Source: an uncultured Porphyromonas sp.
Lineage (GTDB): Bacteria > Bacteroidota > Bacteroidia > Bacteroidales > Porphyromonadaceae
NCBI GenBank assembly: GCA_900554935.1
Contig: USJF01000026.1
Location: forward strand, 1 to 12,817
Direction: 5' to 3'
DNA length: 12,817 bases
A model generated the notes under the pieces. That model saw nothing but the letters and a program-made list of their open reading frames with translations, had not been told where the DNA came from and did not search any database. Within the stretch, counting starts at the first letter, position 1; every line of letters starts with the position of its first letter. Below are positions 6,764 to 12,817 of this stretch, one piece after another. A program made the translations under genes and the position numbers.

Positions 6764-8210
6764 TCTTAAGAATCGCTAGAAGATGCTTCCACCACATCTC
6801 TACCGTCTTGAGCTCTAGGCGCTCTTCTGGAGAGTGTACATCGCGCATGGTTGGACCGAAAGAGAGCATATCTAGGTGTGGATACTTCTCCTTGAATAGT
6901 CCGCACTCAAGGCCGGCGTGGATCGCCATAATCTTTGGATCTTTACCGAAGAGGTCGTGATAGGTCCTCTTAGCTACCTCCATAATCTCTGACTCTGGAT
7001 TAGGCTCCCAGCCTGGATATCCGTCGCGCTCCGATACATAGGCACCTGAGAGATCGAATACTGAAGTGACCATATCCCCTACCATACGCTTAGCGCTCTC
7101 TACCGAGCTACGCTGGCTGGTCTCTACATAGATTACTGGGTATCCCTCTTCACTCTCGATCATCTTTACGGAGGCGAGGTTATTGGAAGTCTCTACTAAG
7201 CCCTCAATGGTATGGCTCATACCGAGTACGCCGTGTGGACAAGCGATCAGGGCGTTGATCAAATTGGCAGAAGTCTGAGCATCGATGCACCACTTTGGCT
7301 GCTCTGTAGTGGTAGCTCGGACCTCTACCTCAGGATCCACCGCCTTTAGTTCGTTGTGGATGTCGCTAGAGAATGTATTGATCCAGGCTGCTACTGGCTC
7401 ACGGTCTGTAGGAGCGATACCAATCACTGCATGAGCCTCACGAGCAATGGCATTGTGTAGGTTGCCACCTTGGATGCTGCCCAATACATAGTCTACATGA
7501 TCGGCAAGACCATAGAGGGCACGGGCTAGGATCTTCACTGCGTTGCCTCTGCCTAGGTGGATATCTCCACCTGAGTGACCACCCCTCAGCCCGCTCACCG
7601 TAATTTGGATGTAGGTAAGAGCAGGGTCGGTGTAAGCCTTGTCGTAGTAATACTCCGCCATAGTGCCCATACCTCCGGCACACCCTACAAACATCTCGCC
7701 CTCGTCCTCGCTATCAAGGTTAAGGAGAATATCGCTCTGGAAGAAACCCTTCTCTACATTCATTGCACCGGTAAGGCCTGTCTCCTCATCTACCGTGAAG
7801 AGTGCCTCAATAGGGCCATGCTCGATGTCATCGCTTGCCAATATAGCTAGCTGAGCTGCCACGCCAATACCATTATCGGCACCGAGTGTTGTGCCCTCTG
7901 CCTTGAGCCATCCATCCACGATTTTAGTGCGGATAGCATCATTCTCAAAGTCAAAGTCCACATCGTTATTTTTTTCGCACACCATATCTATATGGCTCTG
8001 CATAATGATGCTCTTGCGGTCTTCCATTCCCTTGGTAGCCCCTTTCTTCATCACTATGTTGCCCACTTTATCCTTGCGGTATTCGATATGATGCTCCTTG
8101 GCAAAGTTCTCGAGATAAGCGATCATCTTCTCCTCCTTCTTGCTTGGGCGAGGGGTCTTGGTGATCTCATCAAAGTACTTAAAGACAATTTTTGGTTCGT
8201 GTGTTGTCAT
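6744..8210 (-). CDS. pepD: Cytosol non-specific dipeptidase / aminoacyl-histidine dipeptidase PepD
   Basis: A 488-residue M20-family dinuclear zinc dipeptidase, near the 485 residues of E. coli PepD, which hydrolyses Xaa-His and many other dipeptides in the cytoplasm. Metal and catalytic residues can be placed by a constant offset of seven from the E. coli numbering: H73 and D75 in QSHIDMV, D112 in LGADNGIG, E142/E143 in VDEETG, D166 in NLDSED, and His 459 in DVHSPEE. GLRGGHSGGDI marks the lid domain. The frame is open for 89 codons upstream, but the sequence there is not PepD-like and overlaps the opposite promoter region. The ATG at 8210 (MTTHEPKIVFKYF) gives the family's normal N-terminus. 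It is the first gene of the minus-strand cluster. Its role fits a peptide-fermenting organism. Confidence 0.95.
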   Translation of the reverse strand: MTTHEPKIVFKYFDEITKTPRPSKKEEKMIAYLENFAKEHHIEYRKDKVGNIVMKKGATKGMEDRKSIIMQSHIDMVCEKNNDVDFDFENDAIRTKIVDGWLKAEGTTLGADNGIGVAAQLAILASDDIEHGPIEALFTVDEETGLTGAMNVEKGFFQSDILLNLDSEDEGEMFVGCAGGMGTMAEYYYDKAYTDPALTYIQITVSGLRGGHSGGDIHLGRGNAVKILARALYGLADHVDYVLGSIQGGNLHNAIAREAHAVIGIAPTDREPVAAWINTFSSDIHNELKAVDPEVEVRATTTEQPKWCIDAQTSANLINALIACPHGVLGMSHTIEGLVETSNNLASVKMIESEEGYPVIYVETSQRSSVESAKRMVGDMVTSVFDLSGAYVSERDGYPGWEPNPESEIMEVAKRTYHDLFGKDPKIMAIHAGLECGLFKEKYPHLDMLSFGPTMRDVHSPEERLELKTVEMWWKHLLAILKNAPRKA

Positions 8211-8316
8211 ACGTTCTACGATTATATTATGATTGTTCAGTAATTCATTTCTTGGGGTAAAGATACTCTTTTCTTGGTGAATAGAGGCGGGGATATATGT
8301 AAAAAGACTTAAAACC

Positions 8317-8347
8317 TTTGTGGCTGTTGATAAAACACTTACCTTTG
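8317..8347 (+). promoter_or_regulatory. Bacteroidota-type promoter for the 74-aa protein and OmpH-like gene
   Basis: The -33 box TTTG (8317-8320), a 19-nt spacer and the -7 box TACCTTTG (8340-8347) match the Bacteroidota housekeeping consensus TTTG, 19-21 nt, TANNTTTG exactly. The predicted transcript start is a few bases downstream, leaving a leader of roughly 20 nt before the ATG at 8373. Confidence 0.85.
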
Positions 8348-8372
8348 TAACCGTTTCATATATAGAGAAGTT

Positions 8373-8597
8373 ATGATAAAGATACTGCTGATTACACTCG
8401 CCGTAGTGGCTATATGCGTTTTGCTCCTTGGTGTGAGAGTCTTCTTCACCAAGCAGTGGGGCTTCCCCAATAGTCATGTAGAGGGGCAGCCAAAGCTAGA
8501 AGAGCAGGGGATTACTTGCCACCGCCACCAGCATAAAGATGCGGTGCGGCACAAGAACCTCTTCGATCGTTTGGCACAGGAGGAGCGTATACAGTAG
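8373..8597 (+). CDS. Small membrane-anchored protein (74 aa), conserved-type, function unknown
   Basis: Residues 2-22 (IKILLITLAVVAICVLLLG) form one transmembrane helix or uncleaved signal anchor. A polar tail follows, containing WGFPNSHVEG, then EEQGITCHRHQHKD, a cysteine close to three histidines that could bind a metal. I recall similar short proteins in other Bacteroidota with a helix and then an FP...(N)xxLxxxGI-C pattern, usually of unknown function; this is memory, not a search. Support for it being real: it starts about 20 nt after a consensus promoter, it fills the space to the next gene, and only 24 nt separate it from the OmpH-like gene, with which it is probably co-transcribed. 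No role is assigned. Confidence 0.75.
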   Translation: MIKILLITLAVVAICVLLLGVRVFFTKQWGFPNSHVEGQPKLEEQGITCHRHQHKDAVRHKNLFDRLAQEERIQ

Positions 8598-8621
8598 TCG
8601 TACATTTTAATACCTACAATA

Positions 8622-9269
8622 ATGAATATTAAAATCAACCCTTTCGCAACACTCGCACTAGCCATTGTGCTAGCGTTGGGCACTATTAGTTGCCAAAAAA
8701 GTGACAAGGACGCACAGAATGGCACCGCTACAGCTTCGGCAGGTGATAGCACCTTTGCCCGCTTACCTATTGCCTATGTAGACCTCGATAGTCTGCTGGC
8801 CAATTACAAGTATGCCAATCAGGTGCAGGACGAGCTGATGCGTGAGATGGAGAGTCGCCAAGCGACCTTCAATCAAAAGCAACGCAACTTCGAGAATGAA
8901 GCGAGAGAGTTCCAGCGCAAGGTAGAGAATAACGCTTTCTTCGACCAAGGACGCGCACAGCGTGAGCAGGAGCGAATCATGAAGCTACAGCAGCAACTCC
9001 AAGAGCTGAGCCAAAAGCTACAGGTAGAGCTGATGCAGTTGGAGGCCGATAAGATGAAGGCCCTTTCGGATACCATTATGGCACACGTACAGCAGTACAA
9101 TGACGAAGTGGGTAAGTACCAGATGATTCTGAGCAATAAGGCCCACGATAATATCCTCTGCGCTGATAAGAGCTACGATATCACTACTCAGGTAACTAAG
9201 TACCTCAACGACCGCTACACTCCAGCTAAGAAAGAGGAGACTACTGCTACTACTACTGAGAAAAAGTGA
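8622..9269 (+). CDS. OmpH/Skp-like coiled-coil lipoprotein
   Basis: A 215-residue envelope protein. Residues 1-23 form a lipoprotein signal peptide (NPFATLALAIVLALGTIS) with the lipidated Cys at 24. The Cys is followed by QKSDKD, an acidic stretch that could act as a Bacteroidota surface-export signal. After a Ser/Thr-rich linker, LPIAYVDLDSLLANY (48-62) is the start of the OmpH (Skp) domain. A long, charged, glutamine-rich coiled coil (about 65-155) follows, which in Skp forms the arms that hold unfolded outer-membrane proteins. The tail is Thr/Lys/Glu-rich. Skp itself is soluble and smaller, so a lipid-anchored version may act at a membrane; the chaperone role is inferred from the fold. The promoter at 8317 probably serves this gene through the 74-aa gene. 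Confidence 0.85.
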   Translation: MNIKINPFATLALAIVLALGTISCQKSDKDAQNGTATASAGDSTFARLPIAYVDLDSLLANYKYANQVQDELMREMESRQATFNQKQRNFENEAREFQRKVENNAFFDQGRAQREQERIMKLQQQLQELSQKLQVELMQLEADKMKALSDTIMAHVQQYNDEVGKYQMILSNKAHDNILCADKSYDITTQVTKYLNDRYTPAKKEETTATTTEKK

Positions 9270-9303
9270 TCGAGAGAAAATCTCCACGATAGAATAATTA
9301 CCA

Positions 9304-9341
9304 AGAGCCACACCTCAATATGATAGCTGAGGTGTGGCTCT
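9304..9341. terminator. Perfect 14-bp hairpin between the OmpH-like gene and queF
   Basis: AGAGCCACACCTCA (9304-9317) and TGAGGTGTGGCTCT (9328-9341) are exact complements around a 10-nt loop. The following sequence is AT-rich (TATATATATAAATATG) but has no T-run. It probably ends or attenuates the OmpH transcript. Because the queF start is only 20 nt beyond it and no promoter box lies between, it could also act as an mRNA-end stabiliser or leader structure. Confidence 0.6.
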
Positions 9342-9361
9342 ATATATATAAATATGTGAAT

Positions 9362-9838
9362 ATGAAAGAGCAATCTACAGAGCAAAAGCTACGCCAAACC
9401 CTCTCCCTACTCGGGAGCGGAAGCACCAAGTACCCTACGGAGTACGATCCTACCGTATTAGAGACCTTTGAGAATAGGCATCCTGGCCGAGACTACTGGG
9501 TGAAGTTCAATTGCCCAGAATTTACTTCCCTTTGCCCCATCACCCACCAGCCCGACTTCGCCGAGATCGTCATCTCCTATATTCCAGATATCAAGATGGT
9601 CGAGAGCAAGAGCCTCAAGCTCTATCTCTTTAGCTACCGCAACCACGGCGACTTCCACGAAAATTGTGTCAATGTGATTCTCGATGACCTGGTGGCGCTT
9701 ATGGATCCACGCTATATCGAAGTGACCGGTATCTTTACCCCGAGAGGAGGTATCTCCATCCACCCCTACGCCAATTACGGTCGCCCAGGCACCAAGTACG
9801 AGCAGCTAGCCCTTGACCGTCTCGCGCGTCACCAGTAA
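9362..9838 (+). CDS. queF: NADPH-dependent 7-cyano-7-deazaguanine reductase QueF
   Basis: A 158-residue, single-domain QueF of the B. subtilis type (T-fold). The family reduces preQ0 to preQ1 with NADPH in the cytoplasm, a step toward queuosine at tRNA wobble position 34. The nucleophilic Cys58 lies in [15 protein letters not shown], with the proton-donor Asp65 just after. The QueF signature [20 protein letters not shown] is at 81-100, containing the substrate-binding residues. The frame runs 14 codons upstream into the hairpin, but the ATG at 9362 (MKEQSTEQK) gives the usual N-terminus. It is a single gene with no other queuosine gene in the window. The upstream leader does not look like a preQ1 riboswitch. 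Confidence 0.95.
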   Translation: MKEQSTEQKLRQTLSLLGSGSTKYPTEYDPTVLETFENRHPGRDYWVKFNCPEFTSLCPITHQPDFAEIVISYIPDIKMVESKSLKLYLFSYRNHGDFHENCVNVILDDLVALMDPRYIEVTGIFTPRGGISIHPYANYGRPGTKYEQLALDRLARHQ

Positions 9839-9847
9839 CCTAATGCG

Positions 9848-9866
9848 TGCCCACGAAACAAGGGCA
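9848..9866 (+). terminator. Weak candidate hairpin after queF
   Basis: TGCCC (9848-9852) and GGGCA (9862-9866) pair around a 9-nt loop just after the queF stop, followed only by ATTTGG. It is the only terminator-like structure here and is weak. Confidence 0.25.
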
Positions 9867-9911
9867 TTTGGCAATCAGCTATAAATCATTGAGTTCTTAA
9901 GCCAAAAACTG

Positions 9912-10026
9912 AGTTTGTAACTTAGGCATCGATGAGTTCGAAACTCCGCGATTGCTTAGTTACAAACTCAGTGATCGCTTAGTTACAAACTCGACGATGG
10001 TCGAGATACGAACTTAGTAAAGGATT
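9912..10026. repeat. 23-bp-periodic tandem repeat array, five units (locus 2)
   Basis: Cores start at 9912, 9935, 9958, 9981 and 10004, each exactly 23 bp from the next: AGTTTGTAACT, AGTTCGAAACT, AGTTACAAACT (twice) and a decayed AGATACGAACT. The 12-bp inter-core parts (TAGGCATCGATG, CCGCGATTGCTT, CAGTGATCGCTT, CGACGATGGTCG) resemble those of the first array, for example CCGYRMTTGCTT. The repeat is therefore a degenerate 23-bp unit, not a core with random spacers. It lies in the gene-free stretch between queF and the rnf promoter. Confidence 0.85.
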
Positions 10027-10256
10027 GGATATGGTGTTGAATTACAGTGAGTTAGTAGGGCGTCACGAGCGAGCTATATTCCGCTATCTTTCTTTTGACC
10101 CTATACAATGATTGCCCGTTGTCCGTTGCAAATGCTCCTCTAGCTCCATCTCCTGTCGTATCAAGAAAGAATGCTGGAGAGAAATCTCTGATCAAGGTGC
10201 CAAATAGGACTTGCCCTATTGATTGGGGCTATTACGGAAATCATTCGTCATTATAA
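10027..10256. other. Gene-free stretch between the repeat array and the rnf promoter
   Basis: No convincing gene is present. What I see is GTTGCAAATGCTC (10125-10137), which matches the complement of 4180-4192 at 12 of 13 bases, so the flank may belong to the same kind of repeat element in the opposite orientation. There are also a small perfect palindrome AGAGAAATCTCT (10178-10189) and a short hairpin AATAGG/CCTATT near 10203-10220. A minus-strand frame of about 58 codons is open across part of it but has no good start and no recognisable protein. Confidence 0.5.
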
Positions 10257-10289
10257 TTTAGGAGGCGTTGTAATTTTTTTGTACTTTTG
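10257..10289 (+). promoter_or_regulatory. Candidate Bacteroidota promoter for the rseC-rnf operon
   Basis: TACTTTTG (10282-10289) fits the -7 consensus TANNTTTG. TTTA (10257-10260) is one base off the -33 TTTG at a 21-nt spacing. It would give a leader of about 100 nt before the rseC start, with only a small CCAC/GTGG hairpin visible in it. Confidence 0.6.
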
Positions 10290-10395
10290 CTACTGTTTGG
10301 TCATAAGTAAAGCTAGAGGAACTACTGAACCACCCTGTGGAACCCCTATAAAAGGCTACACGACTCAACAACAACCTATACAACACCTACACATT

Positions 10396-10806
10396 ATGGA
10401 ATGCAAAGAGGGGATAATACGTCAGGTAAAGGACGATAGGATCGTGGTGCTCATAGAGCGTCGCTCGGCCTGTAGTGCTTGCCATGCTCGTGGAGCCTGT
10501 CTCTCTTCTGATAAGGATGAGCAGCTGCTCGAGGTGACGGAATATCCCTTGGGCGTACAGGTCGGTGATCGGGTGCGTTTGCTCCCAGCTAAGGGCGGTA
10601 ATCCCCTTAAGGCGGTGCTCTTTGCTTTTGTGATACCGATTGTGCTTTTGGCGTCGATCTCAATAGGAATGAATATGGCTGGGGTGAGCGAAGAGATTCT
10701 TCTCGTATCGCTCGTAGGGGTGCTTTTGCTCTACGCGGGGCTCCTAAAGTTGATGAGTGGCTATTTCGACCAAACTTTTAGACTCCGTGCGGAGTTGGTG
10801 AAGTGA
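10396..10806 (+). CDS. rseC: SoxR-reducing-system RseC family protein
   Basis: A 136-residue inner-membrane protein of the RseC/MucC family. The N-terminal domain has the family's cysteine cluster CSACHARGAC (C26, C29, C35), plus C3, and a small beta-rich part ending in VGDRVRLLPA. Two transmembrane helices follow, about 72-95 and 99-121. In E. coli RseC works with the Rsx (Rnf) complex to keep SoxR reduced. In Bacteroidota, members commonly sit at the head of the rnf operon, where a role in Rnf assembly or redox control is presumed. That context holds here, with rnfB 55 nt downstream. The frame is open 59 codons upstream, but that part covers the promoter and leader. The ATG at 10396 (MECKEGIIRQV) gives the normal N-terminus. 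Confidence 0.88.
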   Translation: MECKEGIIRQVKDDRIVVLIERRSACSACHARGACLSSDKDEQLLEVTEYPLGVQVGDRVRLLPAKGGNPLKAVLFAFVIPIVLLASISIGMNMAGVSEEILLVSLVGVLLLYAGLLKLMSGYFDQTFRLRAELVK

Positions 10807-10861
10807 ATATAAGGTGGCGAATGTGCCAAGACAAATTATATATATCAATAAGCAATAAGTT

Positions 10862-11713
10862 ATGATAGTGACGATTGTATTCCTTGCCATTGTGGGCGCC
10901 CTTGCTGCACTGCTCCTCTTTGTGGTCTCGAAGAAGTTCCACGTAGAGGAGGATGCTCGTATTGAGCTAGTGAATGAGGCGCTCCCTGGTGCTAATTGTG
11001 GAGGATGTGGCTATCCAGGTTGCTCTGGTTTTGCACGTGCGTGTGTGGAGGCGGAGTCGATGGATGGGCTATTTTGTACCGTTGGAGGCAATGCAACGAT
11101 GCTCAAGGTGGCCGATATCTTGGGCCGTACTGCGGTAGAAGCGGAGCCTCAGCTGGCGGTGGTGAGGTGCAATGGAAATTGCGATGCTCGTCCGAAGGTC
11201 AATCAGTATGATGGTGCTAAAAGCTGTGCAATAGCAGCTGCAACGTATGGAGGTGAGACGGGCTGTACCTTTGGCTGTCTCGGTATGGGCGATTGTACGC
11301 TAGCATGCGGCTTTGATGCGATCCGTATGAATCCACTTACAGGACTCCCAGAGGTGGACGAGGAGCGCTGTACCGCGTGTGGCGCCTGTGTGAAGGCTTG
11401 CCCTAAGATGATCATTGAGCTACGTAAGAAGGGGCCTAAAGGTCGCCGTGTCTTTGTCTCTTGTGTGAATAAGGAGAAGGGCGGTGTGGCCAAGAAGGCG
11501 TGCGACAATGCTTGTATTGGCTGCTCTAAGTGCTTCAAGGAGTGTAAGTTTGAGGCAATCACTATTGCCAATAACCTTGCTTATATTGATCCTAATAAGT
11601 GCCGCATCTGTCGCAAGTGTGTGGAGGTGTGCCCTACTGGAGCGATCCACGAGGTTAACTTCCCTCCCCGCAAGCCTAAGGCAGAGCCTGTAGTAGAGAA
11701 GGCGGAGGCGTGA
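10862..11713 (+). CDS. rnfB: Rnf electron transport complex, iron-sulfur subunit RnfB
   Basis: A 283-residue RnfB, the polyferredoxin subunit that passes electrons from ferredoxin into the membrane Rnf complex, which pumps Na+ or H+ while reducing NAD+. Residues 2-22 form the membrane anchor. The 4Fe-4S domain NCGGCGYPGCSGFA has C46, C49 and C54, with the fourth ligand C61 or C72. Further cluster motifs are C135/C139/C145/C149 (GCTFGCLGMGDCTLAC), CTACGACVKACP (170-181), CIGCSKCFKEC (218-228) and CRICRKCVEVCP (247-258). The tail is Pro/Glu/Lys-rich and varies in the family. It lies between rseC and rnfC, the usual Bacteroidota order. All cluster cysteines expected for the family appear present. 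Confidence 0.95.
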   Translation: MIVTIVFLAIVGALAALLLFVVSKKFHVEEDARIELVNEALPGANCGGCGYPGCSGFARACVEAESMDGLFCTVGGNATMLKVADILGRTAVEAEPQLAVVRCNGNCDARPKVNQYDGAKSCAIAAATYGGETGCTFGCLGMGDCTLACGFDAIRMNPLTGLPEVDEERCTACGACVKACPKMIIELRKKGPKGRRVFVSCVNKEKGGVAKKACDNACIGCSKCFKECKFEAITIANNLAYIDPNKCRICRKCVEVCPTGAIHEVNFPPRKPKAEPVVEKAEA

Positions 11714-11752
11714 GATAAGCAGGAAATATAGATACCTTATATTTATAGGAGT

Positions 11753-12817
11753 ATGTTGAAGACATTTAGAATTGGTGGTATTCATCCACCAGAGAGGAAG
11801 CTTTCTAGCAATTGTCCGATAGAGGAGCTACCCATGCCGGAGCGTGTCCGCATCCCTCTAGCCCAGCACATTGGTGCCCCAGCAGAGGCCCTTGTGAAGC
11901 GAGGAGACACGGTAAAGGTAGGTACCCTTATTGCCAAGGCTGGCGGTTTTATCTCGGCCAATATCCACTCGAGTGTCTCTGGAGTGGTGGAGAAGCTGGA
12001 GGAGGTAATCGATGCCTCGGGCTATCCCAAGATGGTGATTACCATTAAGACGGATGGCGAGGACACTTGGGAGGAGACAATCGATCGCTCTCCCAAAGTG
12101 GTGCGAGAGGTGACTATGAGCCCTGAGGAGATCGTGGCACGTATCCAGGAGTGTGGTATCGTGGGTATGGGTGGCGCTACTTTCCCAACTAATGTGAAGC
12201 TACTTCCTCCAAAGGGGAGCCAACCAGAGGTGGTGATCATCAATGGTGTGGAGTGTGAGCCTTATCTGACTGCCGACCACCGGTTGATGCTGGAGCGCGG
12301 CGAGGAGTTGCTCGGGGGGCTCTCTATCTTGATGAAGGCAGCAAGCGTGTCGAGAGGTGTTATTGGCATTGAGAATAATAAGAAGGATGCAATCCTGCAC
12401 CTCACGGAGCTAGCGAAGTCTTTTGAGGGGATTGAGATACAACCACTCAAGGTGAAGTACCCACAAGGTGGAGAGAAACAACTGATTGATGCAGTGATTA
12501 GGCGCCAGGTGAAGAGTGGTCAGCTACCAATTACGGTGGGAGCCATTGTGCAGAATGTGGGGACAACCCTAGCTGTCTATGAGGCGGTACAGAAGCACAA
12601 GCCCCTCTTTGAGCGTATCGTGACGGTGACGGGAGTGGATCTTCCTAAGCCTTCCAACTTCCTTGTCCGTATCGGCACCAGTTCGGCTACATTGATCGAA
12701 GCGGCCGGTGGCCTATCGGAGTCGTGCGGAAAGATCATCAGTGGTGGCCCAATGATGGGTAAGGCACTGGTGACCGACGATGTGCCTATCGCCAAGGGGA
12801 GCAGTGGTATCTTGGTA
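11753..12817 (+). CDS. rnfC: Rnf electron transport complex subunit RnfC, N-terminal 355 residues
   Basis: The frame is open from the ATG at 11753 to the right edge, exactly 355 codons, with no stop, so the gene is cut by the window. RnfC is the peripheral NADH/FMN and iron-sulfur subunit of Rnf. Visible features are the N-terminal GGIHPPERK; a biotinyl-lipoyl-like region (VKRGDTVKVGTLIAKAGGFISANIHSSVSG is its heart, split here around residue 60); the FMN/NADH-binding GMGGATFPTNVK (138-149); NGVECEPYLTADHR (164-177); and SGGPMMGKAL (330-339). The two C-terminal CxxCxxCxxxCP ferredoxin motifs expected near residues 360-420 must lie beyond the edge. It follows rnfB by 39 nt. AGGAG (11747-11751) sits only one base before the ATG, too close to be a normal ribosome-binding site. 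Confidence 0.94.
   Translation, partial: MLKTFRIGGIHPPERKLSSNCPIEELPMPERVRIPLAQHIGAPAEALVKRGDTVKVGTLIAKAGGFISANIHSSVSGVVEKLEEVIDASGYPKMVITIKTDGEDTWEETIDRSPKVVREVTMSPEEIVARIQECGIVGMGGATFPTNVKLLPPKGSQPEVVIINGVECEPYLTADHRLMLERGEELLGGLSILMKAASVSRGVIGIENNKKDAILHLTELAKSFEGIEIQPLKVKYPQGGEKQLIDAVIRRQVKSGQLPITVGAIVQNVGTTLAVYEAVQKHKPLFERIVTVTGVDLPKPSNFLVRIGTSSATLIEAAGGLSESCGKIISGGPMMGKALVTDDVPIAKGSSGILV

Noticed and set aside
8258..8265. Minus-strand -7 box TATCTTTA as the pepD promoter
   Set aside because: It is one base off the consensus, and no TTTG-like -33 box is found 19-21 nt upstream on the minus strand. The pepD promoter remains unidentified.
8211..8477. 89-codon N-terminal extension of pepD
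   Set aside because: The extra residues do not resemble PepD, and the DNA is occupied by the opposite-strand promoter and the start of the 74-aa gene. The ATG at 8210 matches the family N-terminus.
8598..8621. Separate promoter for the OmpH-like gene (TACATTTT before 8622)
   Set aside because: The only upstream TTTG lies 27 nt away, outside the 19-21 nt spacing, and the gap to the preceding gene is just 24 nt. Co-transcription is more likely.
9270..9361. preQ1 riboswitch in front of queF
   Set aside because: The leader has one long perfect hairpin and an AT-rich tail. I cannot find the short stem with an A-rich tail and pseudoknot pairing of the preQ1-I class, nor a likely preQ1-II layout.
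9912..10026. CRISPR array, because of regular spacing of a conserved core
   Set aside because: The conserved core is only 11 bp and the intervals 12 bp, far below CRISPR repeat and spacer sizes. The intervals are partly conserved between loci, and there is no cas gene.
10027..10230. Minus-strand open frame of about 58 codons in the gene-free stretch
   Set aside because: It has no good start codon, no promoter or recognisable motif, and it runs into the repeat array. It is most likely a chance open frame.

Overview
The window looks like chromosomal DNA of a Bacteroidota bacterium, most likely Porphyromonas or a close relative. Three things point there: family-typical proteins (large secreted DUF5117/DUF4953 zincins, an OmpH-like lipoprotein, an RseC-RnfB-RnfC block), a textbook Bacteroidota promoter (TTTG, 19-nt spacer, TANNTTTG) at 8317-8347, and little use of Shine-Dalgarno sites. 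The genus is an inference from gene content and from the repeat type. I see no tRNA, rRNA, CRISPR, phage or transposase gene.

Layout. (1) 1-4066, plus strand: two tandem, collinear zinc-metalloprotease paralogues joined by an ATGA overlap. The downstream copy has an intact HExxHxxGxxH site. The upstream copy, cut by the left edge, has lost three of its four key residues and looks like a pseudoprotease. A strong terminator follows at 4085-4131. (2) 4138-4379: an intergenic element with a 23-bp-periodic repeat array. (3) 8210-4385, minus strand: pepD, a secreted endonuclease/exonuclease/phosphatase (EEP) family protein, rlmH and truA, with every junction overlapping (20, 1 and 8 nt). (4) 8317-9269, plus strand: a promoter, a 74-aa membrane protein and an OmpH/Skp-like lipoprotein. 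(5) 9362-9838: queF, just after a perfect 14-bp inverted repeat. (6) 9912-10026: a second array of the same 23-bp repeat in a 557-bp gene-free region. (7) 10257-12817: a candidate promoter, rseC, rnfB and the first 355 codons of rnfC, the start of an Rnf electron-transport operon that runs off the right edge.

How the genes fit together. Most of the window is core metabolism and translation quality: TruA (tRNA pseudouridine 38-40), RlmH (23S rRNA pseudouridine methylation) and QueF (queuosine precursor) all modify RNA near the decoding site. PepD and the exported zincins fit a peptide-scavenging life style, and Rnf supplies ion-motive force from ferredoxin and NADH. The least ordinary items are the inactive/active protease pair and the two 23-bp-periodic palindromic arrays, which resemble the 23-nt minisatellite MITEs ('BrickBuilt') that I recall from P. 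gingivalis.
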